From positions 1 to 64,000 of the forward strand of contig CANRPU010000006.1 of the NCBI GenBank assembly GCA_947632555.1: 64,000 nucleotides of DNA. Direction: 5' to 3'. This document shows positions 1 to 7,364 of this stretch, piece by piece. The position numbers and the translations under genes are program-made. The first letter of the stretch is position 1, and every line of letters begins with the position of its first letter. The notes under the pieces were generated by a model. That model had not been told where the DNA came from. It did not search any database and was given only the letters and a program-made list of their open reading frames with translations. The stretch comes from an uncultured Lachnospiraceae bacterium (GTDB taxonomy: Bacteria > Bacillota > Clostridia > Lachnospirales > Lachnospiraceae).

Positions 1-123
1 CAGGAAACATTATACAAGTTTTAAAAAGTAAATGCACTATTATTGCAAAAAAGAGAAGTTAGTTTTTTATTTTACACGTTTTTTCCACCGGCGGCGTCAA
101 AAAAAGGCAAAAACCAAAAGAGA

Positions 124-152
124 TTGACAAAGTGCGGGGGGGGTGATACTAT
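124..152 (+). promoter_or_regulatory. Sigma-A promoter of the RyR/TIR-MORN operon
   Basis: TTGACA at 124-129, a 17-bp spacer and TACTAT at 147-152 preceded by TG (144-145), which makes an extended -10. Transcription should start near 159. The upstream 1-123 stretch is AT-rich and shows no gene. The promoter covers a possible GTG start at 143, so the ATG at 185 is the more likely start of the first gene. Confidence 0.75.
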
Positions 153-184
153 ATACACGTCATGAAAGGAACGGATTACCGGTC

Positions 185-1561
185 ATGAAAAGATGGTTAC
201 AGAAACTGAAAGATCTGTTTGGCATATTATATAAGGTTCTCCCGTTTTTTATCGGCATGTACTGTTATTATCCGGCATTCACGGCCAGGGAAGGGAGTAT
301 CTATCCTTTCTGGGATGCGGTGTACGCCTCGTTAAAACTCTACGGCGGCAGCACGGAAGCCGGAGTGCCGGTGGGAACACTGCTGCAGCTGGCGCGTTTT
401 ATGGCGCTGGCGGCCACTTTCAGCATTCTGATAAAGGTCTTTAATAAGATGGGAGATCTTTTTAACTGGCTGAAGCTGCGTGGGAGAGGCGCCGTTGTGG
501 TGTACGGGGATTCGGACTACGCGGCGTATCTGTATGAGAGCCTGCCGCCGGGGCAGCGGATACGGGGCAGGGAAAAGCTTATCAGGAACGCGTCCCGCTA
601 TGCGCTGCTGTATCAGGATGAAGCGGACAGTCTGGCGTTCTACGATCAGTATTATGAGATGCTGAAGGATAAAAATGTCTATATGCTGTTAAGCGGCATA
701 GACAGACAGAACATAGAAAATCCCAGGCTTACAGTATTTAATATCGCGGAGGACTGCGCGAGGCAGTACTGGAAGAAGTATCCTGCAGAAAAGAGCGAAC
801 GGATCGCGGTCATCGGATTCGGAAGTATCGGCAGGAACATCCTGCTTTACGGGCTGCAGCTGAACATCATAGATCCCGGGCAGAGTTTTGAGTACCACAT
901 ATACGGAGATGGAAGGGAATTTCGCCGTGAGCATACAAAGTTAGACAGGATGCAGCCGGACAGGATCGTTTTTCACGACGATGGCTGTTTTTCTTATGAG
1001 GAACTGGCGGGATTTGACCGTGTGATCATCTGCGGGGGAGAGAAAGGCAATGACAGTCTGACCGTGTTGAGCAGGCTGCTCGCGGCGGTATCCGTGCGGG
1101 GGAAGATCTATGTCTGCGCGCCTAACGGCGGTATTGTGGCCAGCTTGTTTGGAAGGGAACGGGTGGTCTGCTTCGGAACGGCGGAAGAGCTGGGAAGCGT
1201 GGAAAATATCCTGAATGAGGGATCCATGCGGGCGGCGAGAAACCAGCATGAGTTTTATGTAAAGCAGTACGGCGGCGTGCCGTGGGAAAAGCTGGACGCT
1301 TTCAAGCGGTACTCCAATGTGAGCTCCTCGGACTATCTGGATGTCATCAGGAAGCTGATGGCTCGGGGAATCCCAATGGAAACCCTGGCGGAATTAGAGC
1401 ATATCAGATGGTGCAGATATCATTACCTGCATAACTGGGATTACGGACCAGAGCGGGATGACGGCAGGCGGATCCATAACAGCCTGATCCCATTCGCGGA
1501 GTTGAGCGAGGAAGAAAAACAAAAGGACGTAGAGGCCATAAAGAGTAAGTTAGAGGGATGA
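185..1561 (+). CDS. Pore-like membrane protein with TrkA-N-type Rossmann region and C-terminal RyR domain
   Basis: A 458-residue protein. Two hydrophobic segments (about 12-32 and 64-86) flank a stretch resembling a degenerate K+-channel pore helix (about 38-57, with LYGGST where a selectivity filter would lie). Next come two glycine-rich Rossmann-like starts, VVVYGDSD near 104 and VIGFGSIG near 209, as in RCK/TrkA-N modules. The last 60 residues match the RyR domain (EHIRWCRYHYLHNWDYGP, then RDD, H and LIPFAEL). In bacteria RyR domains are proposed ligand sensors; that this one gates a channel is inference. The GTG at 143 lies inside the promoter, so ATG 185 is chosen (AAAGGAA about 13 nt upstream). 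Its partner TIR gene begins 18 nt downstream. Confidence 0.75.
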   Translation: MKRWLQKLKDLFGILYKVLPFFIGMYCYYPAFTAREGSIYPFWDAVYASLKLYGGSTEAGVPVGTLLQLARFMALAATFSILIKVFNKMGDLFNWLKLRGRGAVVVYGDSDYAAYLYESLPPGQRIRGREKLIRNASRYALLYQDEADSLAFYDQYYEMLKDKNVYMLLSGIDRQNIENPRLTVFNIAEDCARQYWKKYPAEKSERIAVIGFGSIGRNILLYGLQLNIIDPGQSFEYHIYGDGREFRREHTKLDRMQPDRIVFHDDGCFSYEELAGFDRVIICGGEKGNDSLTVLSRLLAAVSVRGKIYVCAPNGGIVASLFGRERVVCFGTAEELGSVENILNEGSMRAARNQHEFYVKQYGGVPWEKLDAFKRYSNVSSSDYLDVIRKLMARGIPMETLAELEHIRWCRYHYLHNWDYGPERDDGRRIHNSLIPFAELSEEEKQKDVEAIKSKLEG

Positions 1562-1579
1562 GAACGAAAGGAGAAGGAA

Positions 1580-3811
1580 ATGGCACTGAACGAAGCACAG
1601 AAGAGGGAGCGGTCGGAATATCTGGAAAGGAATCTGGCGATCACGGAATGTTCCCAGGGGAAACCCTATGTATTTATCAGCTACGCCAGCGATAACTGGG
1701 AGAAGGTGTTCAAGGGGGCGGTCATTCCGCTGCAGCAGACGTACGGGCTGCGTGTGTACGCGGATAAGGCGTTTGATAAGGTGAACGACAAATGGATCGT
1801 ACCGATGCTCAGAAATATCCGCGGAGCGGATGCGGTCATGGTATTTGTCAGCCAGCAGTACATCGAGAGCTATGCCTGTTTCCTGGAGCTGCTGACCGCG
1901 GTCAACAGCAAAAAGCAGATCATCTTTATCTCCCTGGAGGATAACCTGCGTCTGGGCAATACCACGGACCAGCCTGAGGTGGAACGCGGCGTCAAGAATG
2001 AGATCTTAAATCAGGGAGCCAATCTCTCCACCAATACCAACAATACTTCCAATGACTTGATGCGCGCCATGAAGTCGGCGTATACCAGTATCTCCACCCT
2101 GCTGGAACAGGATGCGCTCTCCAGGTTCGACATATCGGACGCGTTCATCAATTTCTTCCGTGACGCGTCGGTCAACCGGAAGACCATGAATGACTTAAAA
2201 GCGGTGAAGCGCACCATCGGTTCAGTCAGCAAAGATGTATTCGACAAAGCGCTGATCACGCGGCAGGAGGAGCTTGTGGAAAGAGGGCCGGAGGAGGTAC
2301 AGCCGGCGGCCGGGAGCGCGGCGCAGCAGACATGGCAGCAGGCGGTACAGCGGCCGGAGCAGACCGGGGCCGGGATGCAGGAAGGCATACAGGAAACGCA
2401 GACATGGCAGCAGACGGCACAGCAGCCGGAGCAGACCGGGACCGGGATGCAGGGAGGCGCGCAGGAAACGCAGACATGGCAGCAGGCAGCGCGGCAGCCC
2501 GGGGAAACAGCGGCACCGGCTTTCAGCTTCGCGAAGAGCGGAAAGAGCAGCGGCCTAAACGGGCGGAAGAAGCTCCTGATCGGAGGCATCGCCGGAGGCG
2601 TGGCCCTGATCGCTGTCATCGCGGTCGTCATAGTGTTGGTCTTAAACGGCCGTGTAAAGGAAGTCAGCGGCGTGCAGTACGTTTCGAAGAGCGGCTCCGG
2701 CTCGGGTGAATACACGGGCAGCTGGCAGCATGGGGCGCCGGAAGGAGAAGGCAGGATCGTATGGCCGAACGGAGATGTATATGAAGGCGAATGGGCTAAT
2801 GGCTCGTACAATGGCCAGGGAACATATACCTCTGCCAGCGGTGCCGTATATGAAGGCGAATATAAGGATGGACTGAGAAACGGCCAGGGAACGTATACCT
2901 ATGCCAACGGTGAAGTGTATGAAGGAGAATTTAGAGATGGTATGTACAATGGCCTGGGTAGGGAAACCTATGCCAGCGGTGACGTGTATGAAGGTGAATT
3001 TAAAGATAACAAACGAAACGGCCAGGGTACGATGACCTATGCTGACGGTAGCGTGTATGAAGGCGAATGGAAAGATGGCCAAAAAAACGGCCAGGGTACG
3101 ATAACCTATGCGAAGGATGATTCCGTTAATAGAGTGAGCTATGAAGGCGAATGGGTTGACGGTAAGAAGAATGGCCAGGGAACGATGATCTGGACTAGCG
3201 GTGAAGTGTATGAAGGTGAATGGAAAGATGACGTACGAAACGGCCAAGGAAAGCATACCTATGCCAGCGGTGACGTGTATGAGGGCGAATGGAAAGATGA
3301 TAAACCAAACGGCCAGGGCAAGATTACCTATTCGCAAGATGATGAATACGGTAGGGTAAGCTATGAAGGCGGACTTGTTGACGGTCGGAGGAGCGGCTAT
3401 GGCAAATTGATCTGGGCTAATGGTGAAGTGTATGAAGGGGAATGGCTAGATGGCTCACGAAATGGCCAGGGAAAGGATACCTATGCCGACGGTAGAGTGT
3501 ATGAAGGGGAATGGCTAGATGGCCAGAGAAGCGGCCAGGGCACGCTGACCTGGCCCAGCGGTCAAATATATGAAGGTGAATTTATAGATGATGTAATGGC
3601 CGGCCAGGGCAAGTTGACCTGGAACGGTGGTTATGTGTATGAAGGCGAGTTTGCTAACGGCCAATTTAATGGTCATGGAATTTATACCGATCTCGAAGGA
3701 GGCGTATATGAGGGCGAATATACTGACGGTAAGAGGAACGGCAAGGGAATCTACACAGCGCCGGACGGTACGCAGACAGAGGAAACATGGGTAAATGGCG
3801 AGAAGCAGTAA
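1580..3811 (+). CDS. TIR-domain membrane protein with 15 MORN repeats
   Basis: A 743-residue protein in four parts. Residues 29-125 are a TIR fold beginning PYVFISYAS; C100 and E103 sit where NAD-cleaving TIRs carry the catalytic glutamate (SYACFLEL). Residues about 245-310 are Gln/Pro-rich with three imperfect copies of a QTWQQ...PEQTG unit. Residues about 331-356 form one transmembrane helix preceded by RKK, which predicts TIR inside and the C terminus outside. Residues about 375-740 hold 15 MORN repeats (YEGEWxDGxxNGQG) at roughly 23-residue spacing, two with short insertions. The RBS is AAAGGAGAAGG. The gene is co-transcribed with the RyR gene and ends at a terminator. NADase activity and topology are inferred. 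Confidence 0.85.
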   Translation: MALNEAQKRERSEYLERNLAITECSQGKPYVFISYASDNWEKVFKGAVIPLQQTYGLRVYADKAFDKVNDKWIVPMLRNIRGADAVMVFVSQQYIESYACFLELLTAVNSKKQIIFISLEDNLRLGNTTDQPEVERGVKNEILNQGANLSTNTNNTSNDLMRAMKSAYTSISTLLEQDALSRFDISDAFINFFRDASVNRKTMNDLKAVKRTIGSVSKDVFDKALITRQEELVERGPEEVQPAAGSAAQQTWQQAVQRPEQTGAGMQEGIQETQTWQQTAQQPEQTGTGMQGGAQETQTWQQAARQPGETAAPAFSFAKSGKSSGLNGRKKLLIGGIAGGVALIAVIAVVIVLVLNGRVKEVSGVQYVSKSGSGSGEYTGSWQHGAPEGEGRIVWPNGDVYEGEWANGSYNGQGTYTSASGAVYEGEYKDGLRNGQGTYTYANGEVYEGEFRDGMYNGLGRETYASGDVYEGEFKDNKRNGQGTMTYADGSVYEGEWKDGQKNGQGTITYAKDDSVNRVSYEGEWVDGKKNGQGTMIWTSGEVYEGEWKDDVRNGQGKHTYASGDVYEGEWKDDKPNGQGKITYSQDDEYGRVSYEGGLVDGRRSGYGKLIWANGEVYEGEWLDGSRNGQGKDTYADGRVYEGEWLDGQRSGQGTLTWPSGQIYEGEFIDDVMAGQGKLTWNGGYVYEGEFANGQFNGHGIYTDLEGGVYEGEYTDGKRNGKGIYTAPDGTQTEETWVNGEKQ
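2325..2512 (+). repeat. Three imperfect direct repeats in the TIR-MORN linker
   Basis: Within the TIR-MORN gene, about 65-70 bp units starting with cagacatggcagcag recur near 2328, 2398 and 2468. They encode the QTWQQ...PEQTG motif. Their near-identity at DNA level suggests recent in-frame duplication in a flexible linker. Confidence 0.7.
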
Positions 3812-3838
3812 TGGCCCGGACCGGCCATGCGCGCTAAG

Positions 3839-3871
3839 ACGGCAGATCGTGGAAACACGGTCTGCCGTTTT
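3839..3871 (+). terminator. Intrinsic terminator after TIR-MORN gene
   Basis: ACGGCAGA (3839-3846) pairs with TCTGCCGT (3861-3868). An inner CGTG/CACG stem is capped by a GAAA tetraloop, and TTTTCGTGTT follows. It closes the two-gene operon 28 bp after the stop. Confidence 0.75.
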
Positions 3872-3946
3872 CGTGTTCGGTACTTGATATTTTTGACGGA
3901 AGGGGGTATATTTAGGATATATTAAGATGGCGGGAAGGAGCGAGGT

Positions 3947-4585
3947 ATGAATCATCTGAAAGAATATCCGAATCTATACCGGCTTTATGTGCGTATCCGG
4001 AACAAATGGCTTATTATGGCGCTGCTCTTTTTTCTGGCTTTTGCCTTTTCCTTTGTTTCCATCCTGTGGGATCTTCCGGAAGCGGTATCCGTTCTGACCA
4101 TGGCGATGGTGATCCCGGGCGTGATCGCGCTGATCGTGATCCCGGTGACGCGTGCCAAAGTGATAAAAAGCGCGAAGCGTTTTACTCCGCAGGAACTGGC
4201 CCGCGTTGACAATGATTTTCCCATGGCGGCTAAGGAAGAGGGCTATTGCGTGACCAGGGACGCGCTGCTTCATTGTGGAGGCTATTTTTTCCTTTATCCC
4301 GTAAGGGATATTATCTGGGTATACCGGAACGTTATGACCGTGCGATATCTGGGGATCATACCGGTATCCAAGAGCAGCAGTGTCATGATCGGAGGAAGGG
4401 ACCATAAGCGATACGGCTGCAAGATCAAAAATAGGGGCCGCGCTATGGAATTTATCGAAACGGGTCTGAAGCAATACCGGAACGGGATCTTTTTCGGGTA
4501 CAGTAATGAACTGGAAAAAATGTTTTCCAAGGATTTTGACAGAATGCTTGCTATAAGCAGGGAATATGATATGCGGAATGCGTAA
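3947..4585 (+). CDS. Uncharacterised two-helix membrane protein
   Basis: A 212-residue protein of unrecognised family. Two hydrophobic helices lie at about 20-43 and 48-68, followed by a soluble C-terminal region of about 140 residues containing YGCKIKNRGRAMEFIE. The layout resembles small membrane proteins with a PH-like cytoplasmic domain, but I cannot confirm it. The RBS AAGGAG is 7 nt before the ATG. It stands between two terminators (3839 and 4601), so it is monocistronic. A TTGACG at 3893 with an AT-rich -10 (GGATAT or TATATT, 3915-3923) is a possible promoter. Its position just after the TIR-MORN unit is noted, but no functional link is shown. Confidence 0.65.
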   Translation: MNHLKEYPNLYRLYVRIRNKWLIMALLFFLAFAFSFVSILWDLPEAVSVLTMAMVIPGVIALIVIPVTRAKVIKSAKRFTPQELARVDNDFPMAAKEEGYCVTRDALLHCGGYFFLYPVRDIIWVYRNVMTVRYLGIIPVSKSSSVMIGGRDHKRYGCKIKNRGRAMEFIETGLKQYRNGIFFGYSNELEKMFSKDFDRMLAISREYDMRNA

Positions 4586-4600
4586 GACAGACAGGAAGCG

Positions 4601-4630
4601 GCCCGGAGCATTGCATCTCCGGGCTTTTTA
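4601..4630 (+). terminator. Intrinsic terminator
   Basis: GCCCGGAG (4601-4608) and CTCCGGGC (4617-4624) form a perfect 8-bp stem with an 8-nt loop, followed by TTTTT. It lies 16 bp before the next start codon, so the following operon either reads through it or uses an unrecognised promoter. Confidence 0.85.
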
Positions 4631-4646
4631 AAAAGGGAGTGGAGCT

Positions 4647-5207
4647 ATGTGGCCGGAAAGGGTAGTGGAAGGATATCTGTTTAACAGCGCGGAGGATGTG
4701 CAGCTGGCTGCTCAGGAAAAAAAGAAAGCCGAATATCTGGACAAATATCTGGATTACCACAACGCTGAAAACGTGCTGAAAGTCTATAAAAAAGCCTTGG
4801 CCGAGCATATATTCAAGACGCCGGTAGGGTATGATTATCTGCGGAAAATGCAGAAATTTTTACTGGGCTGTGAAGGGATCACGGAGGATGACGTACCGCC
4901 TATCCCCCTGCAGCATGGTTACAATGTCAACGCGCAGCGCAGGATCAGACCAAGGGTGCAGGAAAAGCCGGCTCAGGAGAAAAAGAAGATATCGTGGCCG
5001 TTTCTCTCTCTTGCGGCCAACCTGATACTGGCGCTGGCGGTGATAGCCATGTTCGTGATCACGCTGCAGAGCGACAATCCCAATATCTTAAATTATGAGC
5101 GCACCCTGGTGAACAGGTACGCGTCCTGGGAGCAGGAACTTTCCGACAGGGAAAAGGCCATCAGGGAAAAGGAACGGGAGCTGGATGAAACGGAATGGAC
5201 AAAGTAA
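4647..5207 (+). CDS. Single-pass membrane protein with C-terminal coiled coil, upstream of a two-component system
   Basis: A 186-residue protein of no family I recognise. A Lys/Glu-rich helical N-terminal region (about 1-80) precedes one transmembrane helix (about 114-136, FLSLAANLILALAVIAMFVI) and an outer heptad-rich tail (WEQELSDREKAIREKERELDE). It starts at ATG with GGGAGTGGAG upstream. Its end overlaps the response-regulator start by 13 nt, so translational coupling is likely. An accessory or sensor partner of the two-component system is a context-based guess. Confidence 0.65.
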   Translation: MWPERVVEGYLFNSAEDVQLAAQEKKKAEYLDKYLDYHNAENVLKVYKKALAEHIFKTPVGYDYLRKMQKFLLGCEGITEDDVPPIPLQHGYNVNAQRRIRPRVQEKPAQEKKKISWPFLSLAANLILALAVIAMFVITLQSDNPNILNYERTLVNRYASWEQELSDREKAIREKERELDETEWTK

Positions 5208-5875
5208 AGATACTGGTAGTGGACGATGAAAGCCGGATGCGCAAGCTGGTAAAGGACTTTCTGGTAAAGAGCGGTTACGAAGTGGTAGAGGCCGGGGACG
5301 GCGCCCAGGCGGTGGAGATCTTTTTTGCCCAGAAGGATATCGGACTTGTGATACTGGACGTGATGATGCCGAAAATGGACGGCTGGCAGGTCTGCCGTGA
5401 GATTCGCGCTTATTCCGGGGTACCCATTATCATGCTGACCGCCAGGAGTGATGAGAGGGACGAGCTGCAGGGCTTTGAACTGGGGGTGGACGAATATATC
5501 GGCAAACCCTTCAGTCCCAAGATCCTGGTTGCCAGGGTGGAGGCCATTCTGCGCAGAGCCGGGCAGCAGTCGGAGGAAAAGCTGGAAGAGGGCGGCATTG
5601 AGCTGGATAAAACGGCCCATATGGTAAAGATAGACGGCAAAGATGTGGAACTGAGTTATAAGGAGTTTGAACTGCTGGCCTTTTTTATGGAAAACAAAGG
5701 GATCGCTCTTTCCAGGGAAAAAATACTGAACCATGTATGGAATTATGACTATTTCGGAGATGCCCGCACGATCGACACCCATGTGAAAAAGCTGCGGAGC
5801 AAAATGGGCCCAAAAGGAGATTTTATTAAGACCATATGGGGAATGGGTTATAAATTTGAGGCGGAAGAGTCATGA
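5195..5875 (+). CDS. OmpR/PhoB-family response regulator
   Basis: A 226-residue DNA-binding response regulator. The receiver domain (1-120) has the acidic pair D10/D11, the phospho-acceptor D55 (LVILDVMMP), T82 and K104. The C-terminal winged helix (about 130-222) contains the DTHVKKLRSKMG recognition helix and the GMGYKFE wing. It overlaps the histidine kinase start by 4 nt (ATGA), a normal kinase-regulator coupling. The target genes are unknown; the DUF2339-like protein and lipoprotein directly downstream are candidates. Confidence 0.93.
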   Translation: MDKVKILVVDDESRMRKLVKDFLVKSGYEVVEAGDGAQAVEIFFAQKDIGLVILDVMMPKMDGWQVCREIRAYSGVPIIMLTARSDERDELQGFELGVDEYIGKPFSPKILVARVEAILRRAGQQSEEKLEEGGIELDKTAHMVKIDGKDVELSYKEFELLAFFMENKGIALSREKILNHVWNYDYFGDARTIDTHVKKLRSKMGPKGDFIKTIWGMGYKFEAEES

Positions 5876-7344
5876 AGCATTCTATCAAAAAGCAGTTCGC
5901 GTTTACCTTTATCGGACTGATGGCGGGCACTCTGGCCGTATGCTGGCTGATCAACAGTACCTTTCTGGCAGGCTATTATCAGAGAAAACGCGAGAACGCG
6001 GTGAAGGAAACCTATCATATCCTGAACGCGGCCGCGGGAAATGATACCCTGGGCGAGGAGGCCTTTTCCATTGAACTGGAGAAGATTTCCGGCCGGTACA
6101 ATATCATGGGCGTGGTGCAGGAAACGGACGGGCTGATAATGGAAACTTTCGGCAACGATATGGTGATGCTGCAGAGGCTGCTGTGGGAACGGCTCTACGC
6201 GCCTGTGCAGGATACCAGCCTTCTGGAAGAAACGGAGGATTACGTTATACAGTTGATCGTGGATCCCAAGACCAGGACGGAGTATATGGAAATGGTGGGA
6301 CGGCTGGACGGCGGACAGGTTTTCTATATGCGGACGCCCATGGAAAATATACGGGAGAGCGTGGCGATCGCCAACCGTTTTCTGTTCTATGTGGGGATCG
6401 GCGGCATACTGGTGAGCGGCGTTGTCATCTGGATGGTATCCAGGAAAGTGGCGGAACCTATCCTGGAGCTGGCGGATATTTCCGAGCGGATGACAAGGCT
6501 GGATTTTGAGGCGAAGTACAAGGGAAAGAGTAAAACCGAGATAGCGCTTTTGGGAGAGAATATCAACAGGCTCTCCGCCGCGCTGGAAGAAACCATACGG
6601 GAATTAAAGACCGCCAATAACGAGCTGCAGAAGGATCTGGAAAAAAGAAACCGGGCGGACGAAATGCGAAAGGAATTTCTTTCCAACGTGTCCCATGAAC
6701 TGAAGACGCCTCTGGCGCTGATCCAGGGGTACGCGGAGGGGCTGAAAGAGGGGATCAGCGAAGACGAGGAAAGCCGCGGTTACTACTGCGACGTGATAGT
6801 GGATGAGGCCGGCAGGATGAACAGTCTGGTAAAGAGCCTGCTGACTTTGAACGAACTGGAATTTGGCAGCGGGGTGGTGGATATGGAGAGATTTGATCTG
6901 GCTGCTCTGCTTGGCGGATATATCCAGTCGGCGCGGATCCTGGCGAAACAGAAGGGGATCACCGTGCGGATGGAAGAATCTCCTCCCGTGTTTGTATGGG
7001 GAGATGAGTTTAAAGTAGAAGAAGTGATCATGAATTATTTTTCCAACGCGGTCCACTACTGCGAGGGCGAAAAAATAATTGATATCCGCCTGGAGCAGAA
7101 GGAGCAGAAAGCGCGGGTGACGATCTTTAATACCGGAAGCCCCATTCCGGAAGAGAGTATAGGGCGCATCTGGGAGAAATTTTATAAAGCCGACAAGGCC
7201 AGAACCAGGGAATACGGCGGAAGCGGCGTGGGACTCTCCATTGTAAAGGCCATCATGGACGCCTTTCACCAGCCCTACGGGGTACAGAATTATGACAATG
7301 GAGTGGCGTTTTGGTTTGAACTGGAAACGGTCCTGACACAATAG
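5872..7344 (+). CDS. Membrane sensor histidine kinase
   Basis: A 490-residue kinase. TM1 is at about 9-32, followed by an extracytoplasmic sensor region of about 135 residues, TM2 at about 167-188 and a HAMP linker. The HisKA box FLSNVSHELKTPL places the phosphorylated His at residue 275. The HATPase domain carries the N box (EVIMNYFSNAVHYC) and the G2-type motif GGSGVGLSIVK. It is the cognate partner of the preceding regulator by overlap. The sensor domain has no motif naming its signal. Confidence 0.93.
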   Translation: MKHSIKKQFAFTFIGLMAGTLAVCWLINSTFLAGYYQRKRENAVKETYHILNAAAGNDTLGEEAFSIELEKISGRYNIMGVVQETDGLIMETFGNDMVMLQRLLWERLYAPVQDTSLLEETEDYVIQLIVDPKTRTEYMEMVGRLDGGQVFYMRTPMENIRESVAIANRFLFYVGIGGILVSGVVIWMVSRKVAEPILELADISERMTRLDFEAKYKGKSKTEIALLGENINRLSAALEETIRELKTANNELQKDLEKRNRADEMRKEFLSNVSHELKTPLALIQGYAEGLKEGISEDEESRGYYCDVIVDEAGRMNSLVKSLLTLNELEFGSGVVDMERFDLAALLGGYIQSARILAKQKGITVRMEESPPVFVWGDEFKVEEVIMNYFSNAVHYCEGEKIIDIRLEQKEQKARVTIFNTGSPIPEESIGRIWEKFYKADKARTREYGGSGVGLSIVKAIMDAFHQPYGVQNYDNGVAFWFELETVLTQ

Positions 7345-7364
7345 CGAAGGGGAGAGAACGAGGC

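Noticed and set aside
143..184. GTG 143 as start of the RyR-domain gene
   Set aside because: It falls in the -10 region of the only good promoter, so it would be upstream of the transcript start; ATG 185 is used.
2011..3337. Two long minus-strand frames opposite the TIR-MORN gene
   Set aside because: They arise from low-complexity repeats and MORN codons read backwards; no SD or family motif.
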